A DNA stretch of 64,000 bases from Siphonodentalium dalli (Eukaryota; Mollusca; Scaphopoda; Gadilida; Siphonodentaliidae): NCBI GenBank assembly GCA_032622095.1, contig CP136061.1, forward strand, positions 231,380,944 to 231,444,943, given 5' to 3'. Position 1 is the first letter of the stretch. Each line of letters opens with the position of its first letter. Below, piece after piece: positions 45,231-57,568 of the stretch. A program made the translations under genes and the position numbers. The notes beneath the pieces were generated by a model that did no database searches, was not told where the DNA came from, and saw nothing but the letters and a program-made list of their open reading frames with translations.

Positions 45231-46545
45231 AATACAAAATTACTAAATTATGCATGTATCGTCTACACTACCCGCTATCATCTGCCCGCATCTTAATATA
45301 TAATGCAATATGTCAAAAAGACAATTTGTAGATTGTCATGATAAAATAGGGAAGTCTGGCGTGTTCACACTTTCTATTAACACCTTCTTGTGACTTTGGG
45401 AATTTTGTCAACTTGCCATATCAGTTCGTGAATATTGATGAACACTATATCAGTTGATTAATGCGCAAGAATCTCAACATTTTTCGTGCTACATGTGCAT
45501 AATTATTTGTCCTTGCTTTCATTCCTACATTTTTCGGTCAATTTAAATTTTTTTAACTTGCCACAAATATTTTGTTTATTAAGGGAACCTGTGCATCTGC
45601 GATTATGAGGTCTGTAACGACTGCTTTTGTGGAGTTAGTTTTCACCCTTTTCGAGCTATTATTCTGTCCGAGTTTTATTCCTACATATTCCGCTCAAATT
45701 TGTATTGGAATAACATGTTGAACATACATACGGAGGGGGGTATACCTTAGTCTCACCTGGGACAGACCCATCTCTGGTTAATACTAATTTGGTGTAAAAT
45801 CTTACTGTGGATCTTTAACAGACACCAACAAATTCATTTTAAATACCAGTTAATTAAAACATGGATTTTTCCAACAGCAGCAGTCCAACGAGTCTGAGTA
45901 TAAGGTCAGTCTGCTGAAGAAACTAACGGCGCGGATCAATCATGACTGTGTTTAGGTGCGCCACCATTTTTGGAGAATGGCGCCCGAAGACTGTATAGAG
46001 TATATTTCCTAGCCAACCCATATATATGACCAAGGCGACTTTTCACTTGGGACATATTATTATCCCATTCCACACGAACTGCACCATATCTTGTTCCTAT
46101 AATTTTCCAGCGCCAAGATTGTCCATATTTGTAAATAAGTATAAGTTGTTAACGCCCCTCGGGTGTATACTGTGGTACAGATTTTAGAAAGCGGTGGTTC
46201 GCTGTGCATTTTATAAATAGATAATGGGTTTTTCCGGTTGTGACAATTCGCAGTAGGTCGTTATTTGCCGACGTCTATTTGCGGAGGTCCCCGAATTCGC
46301 GGAGTTCCCCTAAAATTGTCGAAATATGTTGATTTTAATTATGGAACGGGTGCGAATATGTCAATTGATACGAATTTTAAACAAATAACGACACGATCAT
46401 CATAATAGTGGTTTGTTCTATTAATCATATCATCATAATACGGAACAAGTCTTGCGACTTTTCGTCCCAATAACATTATTTGCAATGCTTGTTTACAAAT
46501 ATATGTATCGTCCTTCGATATTTACTTGTGAGTCACTTGAACATA
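45231..46545. other. Non-coding stretch with a dispersed ~110-bp repeat
   Basis: The segment 45881-45990 (AGTCCAAC, then CTGAAGAAACTAACGGCGCG, GCGCCACCATT, TGGCGCCCGA) recurs at 47627-47747 in the same orientation. Nothing else was recognised. Confidence 0.55.
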
Positions 46546-47110
46546 TTACTTGTCGTCGAACTCGTATTTTATATAATAGAAGAATGAGTCTATGTATATT
46601 TTGAATTGATCGAGTGTTGGAGCCTCAACAGCGAAGTCTGGCAGAGAGTTCCAGCTATTTACCACCCTCTGCGTGAAGAAATATTTTCCTATGGCCTTGT
46701 TAACAATGGGCATCTGTAGCTTTTTATTATGTCCTCTTGTTCTTCCTGATGAATGTCTTTCTAATAGGTCACAGGCATTGGTATTGTAATGACCATTCAA
46801 CAGTTTATATACCCCGATTATATCTCCTCTAAATATTCGATATTTTAAGACATCAGATTGAGTCTTATCATTCGGTCTCGGTAGTATATAGAGTTTTGAT
46901 TTGACGAACTAGATTCGTTGCTTTTCTTTGTATTTCTCTAACACAATGCTTTGATATTTGTGATGTGGGCTCCATGCAGAGTTACAGTATTCGATGATAG
47001 GTCTGACCATGCTCATGTAGAGCGATTAGTCGTTGAATCAATCCATTGATATTCTACATAGGTAAAGTTCGTGAAAGTTCTGTTGACTATGCCGATGATT
47101 TGAGAAGCTT
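46546..47110 (-). mobile_element. CR1/L2-like non-LTR retrotransposon, reverse-transcriptase C-terminal part
   Basis: On the minus strand, a frame open from about 47028 to 46546 except for one TAG reads MVRPIIEYCNSAWSPHH, then LKYRIFRGDIIGVYKLLNGH, TRGHNKKLQ and FFTQRVVNSWNSLP, ending YEFDDK. These are the conserved blocks of the thumb and C-terminal end of CR1/L2/Jockey-type reverse transcriptases. Another frame from about 47110 contains ASQIIGIVNRTF, the block just before, separated by a frameshift. The catalytic FADD-type core is missing, so the copy is 5'-truncated, as usual for such elements. It is inactive. Confidence 0.88.
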
Positions 47111-49770
47111 TATTGTTTTAGGATATTGTAGGAAGGCTAATCTGGCCGTGTCAAATTGAGCTATAGCAATGGGATTTCTCGCAGAACAACACATTTCGGG
47201 TTTTCGTAAGGTGTGTATTCGCTGGATGTCTTATAGTTGCAGTATGTAACTATTTATGACCGCGTTAATTGCTTTCGATGTTTAGGTATGAACAATGTCT
47301 GGGCCATGCACTCTTGGCGGGAACACAATGCCTCCGATTTTTTATCCGCATTTTTATAGAAGCTTTCTGGTGTGGTGAATGAGAAACCTGCAGTAATAAG
47401 CCGCAGTTTTTTGTAATAATTTGAAGGATTAGTTTTTTTTTAACGGAATTCTGAGGCGGGGCATTCATGTAACCAATATATTTTATATTATAATTTATAT
47501 TTATGGCTAATAATATGATCTTGAGGGCGTTACCATTTCTGATTATGGTTTTCTTGTTTTTAAACTGTGTAACAAACTAAAGGTATGTAGTTAAAATAAG
47601 GATGTCCCATAAGGCAGAGAGACTAGAGTCCAACAAGTCTCATTCAGTTTAATAGGGTCGGAATGTCAGTCCGCTGAAGAAACTAACGGCGCGTATTAAC
47701 CGTGATGTGTTTCTTTGCGCCACCATTAGGGAGACTGGCGCCCGATGCCTATTGTACGACTATACATCGCTCTGGTTTATCTATATGACAAATTTTAATA
47801 CTCCCCTTTGAACTGAAATAAAATTTTAACACGTCCAAACAAATTAGATCGAGTCACACTATGACTCTGAGCACCCCATCTTCATTCTTTCTTTTGTGTG
47901 AAAAATAAACGATTTATTTATTGTCAGTATGGCACGCATATTCGGTTATTAGGCAGCTGGCTCAGGATGCAAAATCACAGTCACCGATGACAATTATCTG
48001 GTTTCCGACTATGTCTCAATTGAAGCCACAACCACAATTTTTACGCTTGCTCATATGTCTTATACCGCCAAAAGTTACTCCTCCCTATAACTCGATCGCT
48101 TGATAGAATGTACACAAAGACCTCAAATTAAACGGACCTGGTTCATGTGAAGCTTCATATATTTAATATGTATGTAATTCGAGAGAACGGATATCGAAAT
48201 ATGCCTCGATGACGAATTTTATTGATATTCTGTTTTAAAAACGAACTTTGTGAATTGTCGGTTGCCATACTTTAGCGATGAATTATGTTCGCTTCCGTGA
48301 TACAAATCTTAATGCATCATGCTTTCGGTTTCATTGCCCGTCGTTTGGGGACAAACTATTACTTATTCACCTGCCTTCTCCAATATGAGCTCGAATATAT
48401 GTTAACTGTTCTCCCCAAGATCTTACCAAATCGGGTTACTTGAACACCTTTATTATCCGCGTGCAATGTTTTTTCGACGAGACGTTTATATTCGAATATA
48501 CTATATCGAATTGGAACTATATATTGTGTAGATAAACTTTTACCACATTCAAGAAACTTTCGAAACCAATGCAACTAGACGCATAACTATATGTATACGA
48601 TTTGGTCACAAGTGTAACTAGAGATGGGGCCTGTCCCATGCAGATGGGACTAAGATATATCCCGTATCGAAAAGTCGAAAAAGGGGGATAACTCCACAAA
48701 AGTCAAACAGACTCATAATCGCAGGTTCACAGATTCCCATGGTACTAAATATCTGTGCCAAGATAAAAAAAAATACCAACAATGTAGGAATAAAAGCTCG
48801 GACAAAATTGCGTCCACGGACGGCTAGACGGACAAGCTGATTCAAGTATATACCCCCCCCCCCCCACACACACACACACACACACACCCTCACATGCACA
48901 ACTCGTTGCGGGCGGGTATAAAAAGTTTGGTTTTGCGTAAGTTATCGAACTTTTAAAGATCCGCTGTCCGATTTGACAGCAAATTAAAGTTTAACATAAG
49001 GTATATATAAGTTTCAGGTTTTTTTTGTTTGTTTGTTTTTTTGTTCTGTGTTTTTTTTAACACATGCCTTGCATTTGAATTGATTCGTCTCTTCAATGTA
49101 TGTATGTTTGTGTTCTACTCTCAAATTCTGGAGGCAATAAAGATATATATAAATATACTTGCAATCACCATCTCATGTGTATGACAAATCCGCAAAAGCG
49201 TCTCACACTTTGTATTCTTCTGATCTTAAAAATTCGACTTCCTTCTAATCTGCGACCTTCCTTTCTGTCCCTCTGCATGTCTCACCTCCCGATTTTATTT
49301 AAGATATTTCTTCTTTCTATGTTGTTTCCCCCGCACGCCTACTAGACTTACAATCAAATTATTGTATTTATTGTAATTATATATTGAATGTCCATGCATA
49401 GAGGGAAAATAAATATTGTTTAAACCAAAAGTCGAAAGCGAGTTCATGTTTTGAAAGTTGATATCTGACTATGATAACTCACATTAATGGGCTCATTGGC
49501 ACGATCTGAAAAGTTTATGGTATAGAAAACGTACTATTTGTATGCGTATAGTGTGTAAAATCTGGCCGTGGTTCTTAATTTAATCTCACGAAATAAGACA
49601 TGCCCCATATGTTTCGCGTGATAAGAGCTTGTTCTAAAAAGTTACGATGGGCAGTTATTACAGAAATGCGGTTTTAACATGCGAACAATATGTCAAAGAT
49701 AAACAGCATTAAACTTTTAATATGACCCCTACTCCAATTAGAATTGATATCTGCTGGATTAAAGGACTTA
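47111..49770. other. Non-coding stretch with repeat fragments and a (CA)n tract
   Basis: It holds the second copies of two dispersed repeats: 47223-47312 plus 47533-47572, and 47627-47747. A C12/(CA)n tract lies at 48852-48888, followed by AACTCGTTGCGG, the arm word of the foldback at 14981. The frame 49100-49345 has no domain. No gene was recognised. Confidence 0.45.
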
Positions 49771-50250
49771 TCACACGCGATATGTCATTGTATTAGTGAT
49801 TATATGACCCCTCCCTCGGGGCACGAACGTGATGACCGCTAACATCCATGTCATCGACAGGTGGTCACTTGTCGTGAATGTGTAAAGACCGACATGGCTC
49901 CCAGATAGAATCATAATTATGGCTCGCTGACACGTGTGTTGTTCTGGTGACTTGTAGAACAAATGGATCCATACATACAGGTACACCTGCCCATCAGAAT
50001 CTGAGCTGACATACATATCTCCCAACTGTTGCCTAACGGTTCTGGACACTACAGTGTGTAACGTGATAACCGAATGTCTACTCCTGACATTTTGAATATT
50101 CATAAGTGACGCGTGGTCAGTAAAATGAACAGTAACATGAACCCGGTTTATGGTTCGAATCCAGTATATAGCTCTTCTCTGATAATTCTGTCGATGTTGA
50201 ATTGGTGTATGTGTGATAATCATTTCACATGATTGCACCGTGATGCGCAA
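49771..50250 (-). CDS. Unassigned 159-codon open frame
   Basis: This is the longest open frame outside FBXL14, retroelements and tandem repeats. The product is rich in Thr, Val, His and Arg (for example HVTVHFTDHASLMN, TLHTVVSRTVRQQLGDMY). It has no signal peptide, membrane span or motif that I recognise. No splice sites or conserved neighbours support it. In AT-rich sequence of this length one chance frame of this size is plausible. It is recorded so that it can be tested, not as a firm gene. Confidence 0.15.
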   Translation of the reverse strand: MRITVQSCEMIITHTPIQHRQNYQRRAIYWIRTINRVHVTVHFTDHASLMNIQNVRSRHSVITLHTVVSRTVRQQLGDMYVSSDSDGQVYLYVWIHLFYKSPEQHTCQRAIIMILSGSHVGLYTFTTSDHLSMTWMLAVITFVPRGRGHIITNTMTYRV

Positions 50251-53164
50251 TGAAATTTAAATTGTTCTGGTTTTTATGACAGGAGTTATGTCATATATAC
50301 CGTTGTGATCCTATCCAAGAGTATACGCACATGGCCAATTAACGGGGTCTATTAAACCTCTTCCATAATCTTCCGGTACACGAACTTAATACGCTCTCTA
50401 TATGCCACTGGAAACTCATTGGAAAGTGTATCGCCACAGAAAGAGCAAAGAAGCTCGTTTTCCCTCAACATTAAAGAGCATTCGTATTGATATGTTAAGA
50501 ATATGTGCATTTTACGAATGAGGTTTATTGTAATACATGTTCATGTATTGTGAGCGCACTGAGATTGTCTCTGGGAATTTTGACCAATTTGTTTCGACAT
50601 TTTTAGGATGTCCAATCCCACTATTTAGGTAACCACTATTTTGTAAGCCAATGTTTGACAACCAAGCAGCTAAACCTGCAAATTGCTCACAGTTCACGAT
50701 CATTTGAAATGCATCGATAATATATTTAAATAATCTCAAAAGGAAGAACGCCCTTTAGCAAGTTTTGCCATTGGATAACGAAGGATTAAACGCTCTTTGT
50801 GTGTGCAACTTGATCAGTAAGTCATTGTCTTTACTTAGGGTTGGTTTATTTGCTTATATCGCCGTTTAAATCGTCATGCCATATCACGACGTTGTCAGAT
50901 TTTTGGGCGGAGGAAATACCACGCAAAGTTAAGTTCACCGGCAAGTTTTTTAGTCACCCCGTTACACGCAGAACCAACGACCCCCACTACTGACAAACTT
51001 GGCCACATACACAGTCTGATTGTTAATATTTTGAGTACGTGTGTGTATAAGAGTGTAAACCACTCGTGAAATTGTAATTCAATTATACCTCGTTATTTTC
51101 TGGCACATAACACTTATAGAAAAAAGTGGACATGTCAATGTTCTTCCGTGGTTTGCATATCTTCAAAGGCAAAACCTAGAATTATACTTATTAATGCTCT
51201 CTTCTACCATGACCAACAATAAAGAGCGTTCGTTTTAAGTATATTCCGGGTAGGGTATTATAAAGAGCGTTTATCCCACTGTTGTTAATTATCGATGGCG
51301 GTGTCAGTTTTTAGAAGAGTATATAAAATTTGCATAGCGGTATATATATTGCGTGTATTTATCAACCTACATTATCACCACTACCAACTTGCATATCCAC
51401 AGTCAGTTGTATTAAAATGGACCATGTCCGTTTAAATAAAGACAATAAATTTCAACTATTAGGTTGCTAATATCGAGTAACTGAATCATCTCCATTTGCA
51501 CCGCCAATATTGTGTATAGATGTAGCAGGATTGAAATAACGTCAGTCTCGATGGTTTAGGATGAAAGCGTCAATATTTCAATGGCGATACCACATTCCCC
51601 AAAATGAAGATTGTTTCCAAAGAAGACTGACATTGTCGTTATTATCCATGCCGTCGTCTGGCTCCTCTTTGAATACCGATAAATTCTAAACCATGCACCG
51701 ATGCTATAGAACACACATCTAATATATGCTTACGTTATTACATGCACACGTGGCATAAGTGTTTTTCTAATATTCACCTCAAAGAAAACGTCAATCAAAG
51801 AGGCAGATCTCAGTGAAAAAAATACAATTTCGCTTCTGAACGCATTACAAGACCCGGATAATTTATAAACAGTCCACGTTTTTTTCTCTATATTGCTCTC
51901 AGATACTAGAAACTGGCAAACGAACCAATCCCATTGAGCTCCTTATTTTATCAAATATTTCATCCATTTTTCGGAAAATATCGACTCATGATTCTCTTCC
52001 CTTTTCTGTGCCCGAGGCAGTGTCATTATATTTTTTCTAGCAGCTGAACTTTGCCACATTTAGTGACAAAGGCTATACGACGGCTCGAAACATGAATGAT
52101 TTTCCACGGTTGGCCGGCACCTGACTGAAATTTTTAATAAGCAGTATAATAGAAAGCGACGGACCAATCAGAATTGAGATCGCTTCTCTCTGGCCTGTCA
52201 ATACGCGTATACCTGGCTCTGAATTAATATATCAATCATTTCTGTATATACTTCGGACGATATAGTTATGATTCGGTCTACCCGTGTGTTTTATCAACGC
52301 GTTTGAATATTTTGATAACATGTCGCCGGATACGGAACTGTTATTTCACGATATTTATTGAGGCTTCTCTGACATTGGATATAAATTATTTTTTAATTTC
52401 GTAATTACTCGGGATGTATGGATAATACTTTATATGTGTTTTCGTTTTATCTTCAAAACAGATAGGAGTTACTTTGTGAGATGACTGAAGATGAATCTAC
52501 CATCTTGGAAACTATGTTTAATTTTGACTCTGTGGCTTCGGATTATGGTTGTCAATGGTGTCGCAATGTGGTGGTAAGTAGAACGGATTCCACCGACCAT
52601 TCATCTTCAATGTTAATCATGTTTTATATACTTACAGTAAACAATGCGGATGTAGAAAATTGTCAAGCAATTTACAATTGATGACAACATTTCCCACGTT
52701 TGTTTCTTCAAAAAGGTCAAATGCACCTTGCATATGTGCAATCAGAGATACAATTACGATGGTTAACCAAGAACTGTTATACCACATTATCGTTGGATAT
52801 AAGTTATTGCGACTTACATATCAATATTTATTGTCTTATATATTTATACTTTTAATTTCTTCTTATTTTTGTATTATATTGTGCCATATATATTTATCTT
52901 GCGGGTGCATTATTTCATTAAAATGTTAAACATTACATAAAGTCAAACGGCATTATATCTTGATAACCAGAATATACCACACGATTTTATTTTTTAAATC
53001 GTATCCAATAAACGTGATTGAGAGTTTGCGAGAATATAGTCGTTGAATCAAGATACATGGATTGAAAATCATGCATCATGATGGAATGTTACATATAGCT
53101 TGGAGTTGAACATTGTTTTTGAATCATAACTGACTGTAATTTGTAAAACTTTCTATGCATGTAT
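50251..53164. other. Non-coding stretch with two paired CTCTTTA modules
   Basis: Modules lie at about 50743-50800 (GAACGCCCTTTAG and AAACGCTCTTTG) and, inverted, at about 51217-51272 (AATAAAGAGCGTTCG and ATAAAGAGCGTTTATC). Segment 51575-51644 recurs at 54850-54919. A possible exon at 52462-52573 is discussed under findings. Its ATG frame has an acceptor-like TTTTATCTTCAAAACAG and a GTAAGT donor. No gene is recognised. Confidence 0.4.
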
Positions 53165-53533
53165 TTAACCCTTTACCCAACAGAAGGGCCCTGTGCCAAT
53201 GCATTCTCTTATATATGCGAGTCGACCATAGGTCGCCTCGCATATATAAGAGAATGCATTGGCTTAACACATTAAAAATTATAAAATTGTTAAAGAATGT
53301 AAGAAAAAATGGTAAAAAGTGTTAAAAAAATATTTTTTTTAGGCCAATGCATTCTCTTATATATGCGAGGCGACCTATGGTCGACTCGCATATATAAGAG
53401 AATGTAACTATCACAATGTGGTCAAGGAGCCGGTTCCAATGATATCCATATGTGTATGGTTCTATTGAGACAGACCGAAGATATTTTAGGCTGTTGAAGC
53501 TTTATTTGGCCGGTTTGTTGGGTAAAGGGTTAA
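53165..53533 (+). mobile_element. TTAACCC-group palindromic element, locus 6
   Basis: The ends TTAACCCTTTACCCAACA and TGTTGGGTAAAGGGTTAA are exact inverted repeats with TTAA on both sides. Inside are a full palindrome (about 53195-53263) and a second, shortened one (about 53342-53404). They are joined by ~80 A/T-rich bases with TTAAAGAATGTAAGAAAAAA-like sequence. It then runs through a unique arm containing GGAGCCGGTTCCAATGATAT. A TTAA target with a CCC start is typical of piggyBac-type ends. Confidence 0.92.
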
Positions 53534-56500
53534 TATTTTGTCTCATAACGCCATGGTAAATAGGCGGTTTTGATTATTCTTCGCAGATAACGATTTCGTT
53601 ACTATAGAGTTCAAGAAAGCCAATTATGTCGCTTTTGTTATAAAAAAAATCAGTAGTTTGTTAAGATGACAAAGAAGAGTAAAAAAAAACTCTTTTCAGT
53701 CACATCGAATTTGTCTAACCAAAGACACACACATATCAAGTCAGCTACGCGCAACATGTTTCGTTACATTTCATTTGAAAACATCGACGGAAAAATGTAT
53801 TGACATATTGTCATGTTTATCCCACTCGATTCAGCGGTTGAGTTTGGAGCTATAACCATAATAACATTTTCGCAATCAAGCCTCATATAATTTTGTGCAC
53901 TTGTTGGTGTGACATTTCAAATTCAGTTCTGATTTGAACAATATTATTTTCCCCATATGGGAATTCATATTATATTATTATCTCGATTACATTATTTGAA
54001 GATTAAAGAATACCGCATGGGTTTATATACAACTTACAACAAGCAATTTGTTTTTGAAGTCCCCTCCGTAGTCCATAGTGTTTTCATGATGGCTTTTCGT
54101 GTGAAGTTTATTTCAGAATCAGGGCGGATCAGACAACGGTTCAAACATCTATAATTCTATAAAAGTGCTGCAAGTTGACGGGCTAATCAGGCATTTGAGT
54201 GGCGAACATTGACCTGGAAACTTATGCAAGGTTGTTCACATAAATATACAGTGGGATGAATAGGCTTCTAGGCGCAGCCCTGCATGACGCAGAAATTTTA
54301 CGAACCACTAACTTCTAAACGATACACTTTCACGTGTATGCGCACATGATGAATAACCCATCTGTACACGCGTCTTTGAACTAAAAGCATAAATGTTTAT
54401 AACGCCATTTCATCCGGAATGCCACATGCATGGTCATGTGAAATGTAGGGAAGTGTTCTGAATGTCGGATCCATGATCAGGTGAAATGTGGGCAAATATG
54501 TGGCGACTATAGAGAGCATTTGAAATGAGATTTAATCACGTCTGCTCAAATGTAAAATGTAAATGTGCAATTATATTAAGGTGAAAATTTGAGTGATAAA
54601 ATCTTAAGATGCTGTTTTTTCTTCTATTTCGCGTCTATCGGCTCGGTATCTGACACAAAATATGTCCGGTGCAATGAGTTTATTAACTATAATTATGCTC
54701 ATATTTTGTGTCAGGGACGCGTATGCCGTATGCCGATTACAGAAACGTCATTGTATCAGCTTTCTGGTAAAATGGTTGAAATTTGTAATCGCCTCCAAAC
54801 AAGACTACGGAATGTGAGCGAATGGTGCGCATTAAGAAGATTTGTTCTCATTTCAATGGCGATACCACATTCCCCAAAATGACGATTGTTTCCAAAGAAG
54901 ACTGACATTGTCGTTATTTATAGTAGAAATTACAAATAGTGTTTTATATATCCAGACGATCTGGCCAAGTAAATGTCTAGAAAAATGCGTAATCATTGAG
55001 CGAAGGTTTGAAAAACGGTTGTGTTATCAGCTTTACAGTAACTGGTTGAAAGTTTTAATAACAAAGCGAACAAGACAACTTCATGCATGCGAAATGGTTC
55101 TCCAAACGACTGAGTGTCATTTTAATTTCAATGTGTATTCTTCCAATTTTCACAAAGTTTACCAAACTAGAGTTTGTAATTACAAATCAAGATTTCGATG
55201 TCCGGACGACCTGACAAAAGTAACTATCTTGACAAATTACTGCGACCATCCCCAAAAATAATTGGCAGATGGGGCATGAAGACCGTTACAAATGGTCGTT
55301 GGACTAAGATCAAAGCAAGATAGGTCTCGATTACACAACTACATCGCATACATCATGATCGTCTGTAGATAACTATTGTTTGCATTGTCATTAGAAAGTA
55401 GCAATTGGTACCCGATTAAGCAGTGGTATATACCCGATTAGGCACCCAACAATTGATCAGATGGCGCTACGTCCCAAGTGTTATCAATAAGCGTAGGAAA
55501 TTAGCGCACATCATCTCTGCCTTGTTCTCTTACGTAACACACGTTTGATGTGATGTACAGAACGTATCATTACCGGCTTCGTTAAGTTCTCGCTTGATAT
55601 TATCTAAATTGTAAACGTTTGAGAATCTCACATTTAGAATGACCAATATTTTGTTGATGAATAGGGCGAATAATCGAGGTGACATATGGCATCATAGGTT
55701 GATTACCGTGATTAGAGATGAGACAAATTTCGCGATCACGCACCTGCGAAAGTGACGTTTGAAATTATTGTCATACAATTGTCTTCTTTACACTGAAAGA
55801 ATTTGAACACGAAAAACATTTACATTAATATTAATTTCGCGTTCCATGCAAATTGTCCATACCACCTTACATCCACGCAACAGGAATCCCACCCCCAAAA
55901 ACATACATTTCCTTTAAAAAAATCTAAAACCTTTTTTTTCATCTCCTACCACTCACAGTATGATGAGAGAAGTACACATCCGTTTTGGTATTACATAAAA
56001 ATAGTATCAGTTTTACTGGTCTATCCAACCGACCATATATGGAAAAAATGACATCTATATTTAAGTATAGCTTGAGGTCAAAGTCAAGTCCAGTTTTCTC
56101 TGGATCATGCCATGATGAATGGCTTACGCCGTAGCCAGTGTAGAGATTCGTCGCAATATTTATACGTTTACTCGTTTCGACCTGCATAAGAATATTTCTT
56201 TACCAGAATCAATCGAGTTGAAGGTTTAACCACACATGTACGCCCATATATAATACATGCATGCACGAACCAGCATGACAAAGTGTTCAGACGTCCCTAC
56301 ATCAAATAATGCATGCACTGTGGTGCACAATGGTATACACAAGACAATAAATTCAGTCAACGATTAAGCTATTGAGGTCCTAACACATTACTCTTCTTGT
56401 CGGCATTTTAGATCAATAGTTTAGTAGTTATATATCACCTCATTGCGTCACATTACACCCTATAATGAGCATGGTTGAGACTCGAGAGCGCCTCAGATGA

Positions 56501-57168
56501 CAGTAAGTCGGAATGGGATGATACATGGCTGACTATACTATTGTATGCTTAATGGCCCTTTCATTCTGTCCATCTGCTTCACAAACCAATAAACAGACAT
56601 ATAATATGTCATTTGTTGTCGTTTAGAAAAAACTCAACAATAACTATGTCGTCTGGTGCTAAAATAACGCCGTATATCATTCTAAATTTACGAGAATCGT
56701 CGTTAGCTTGAATCAGTCGCAATCTAAACAAGGTCCATAACTCTGGTGAGAATTAGCAACCGCGGAATCCGAAATTAAACTTGACCTGTATTATTTTTGT
56801 AGCCAACGAACGCTTCAAATTTCAGTAGAAATAAAAAAGTCAATGAATATTTATAGGACTATAACTGTATCACCCGGAAACGAAACAAAATGATAAGAAC
56901 AAACGGACAGACAAAAGTGAGTTTAAAACAAACAGGCAGACGGAAAATAATGACAAGAAAGACAGCGTGGACACACCTGATTATCATCACCAAATATAGG
57001 TCTGACAATCGTTCGCTTTCTTTAGGCCCCGCACACTTCAGAAATCGGGCTAAGAAATCGGGATCGCGAGCCCGATTTCTCAAGTCTGCGGGGTGATTTT
57101 TATGAGCAACCGGGACTCGCGAGCAATCGGACATGTTTAATATTTTGCCGACTTGCGAGGCCGATTGC
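53534..57168. other. Non-coding stretch with a diverged tandem segment
   Basis: Two ~240-bp units, about 54740-54990 and 55010-55240, share ATCAGCTTT, ACAAG(A)AC, GAAATTACAAATA-like and CAGACGATCTGGCCA/CCGGACGACCTGACA sequence. Open frames 54589-54882 and 54842-55261 run across them with no recognisable domain. Segment 54850-54919 is a copy of 51575-51644. Around 57030-57130 short inverted GCGAGCCCGATT/AATCGGGCT words recur. No gene is supported. Confidence 0.4.
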
Positions 57169-57568
57169 TTAACCCTTTACCCAACAAACCGGCCAAAACC
57201 GGCCAAATAAAGCTGCAACAGCCTAAATTATATTGGGTCTGTCTCAATAAAACCATACAAATATGGATATCATTGGAACCGGCTCATTGACCACATTGTG
57301 ATGGTTACAGTTATGCCCTGTGCCAATGCATTCTCTTATATATGCGAGTCGACCATAGGTCGCCTCGCATATATAAGAGAATGCATTGGCCTAAAAAAAA
57401 TCTTTTTTTAACACTTTTTACCATTTTTTCTTACATTCTTTAACAATTTTATAATTTTTAATGTGTTAAGCCAATGCATTCTCTTATATATGCGAGGCGA
57501 CCTATGGTCGACTCGCATATATAAGAGAATGCATTGGCACAGGGCCGTTCTGTTGGGTAAAGGGTTAA
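57169..57568 (-). mobile_element. TTAACCC-group palindromic element, locus 7 (longest)
   Basis: This 400-bp copy has ends TTAACCCTTTACCCAACA and TGTTGGGTAAAGGGTTAA. It is an inverted relative of 53165-53533. It keeps both palindromes in full (about 57323-57391 and 57472-57539). Near its left end ACCGGCCAAAACCGGCC is a short duplication not present in the sister copy. The frame 57463-57726 is a shadow. It is inserted into a GCGAGCCCGATT-rich local repeat. Confidence 0.92.

Noticed and set aside
50146-50162. GGTTCGAATCC, a perfect tRNA/SINE B-box
   Set aside because: No A-box or foldable tRNA arms lie at the right distance upstream, and no RNA polymerase III terminator follows. A tRNA or tRNA-derived SINE is not supported.
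54589-55261. Plus-strand frames of 97 and 139 codons
   Set aside because: They run through a diverged tandem repeat, and part (54850-54919) is copied at 51.6 kb, so they reflect repeat sequence rather than a gene.
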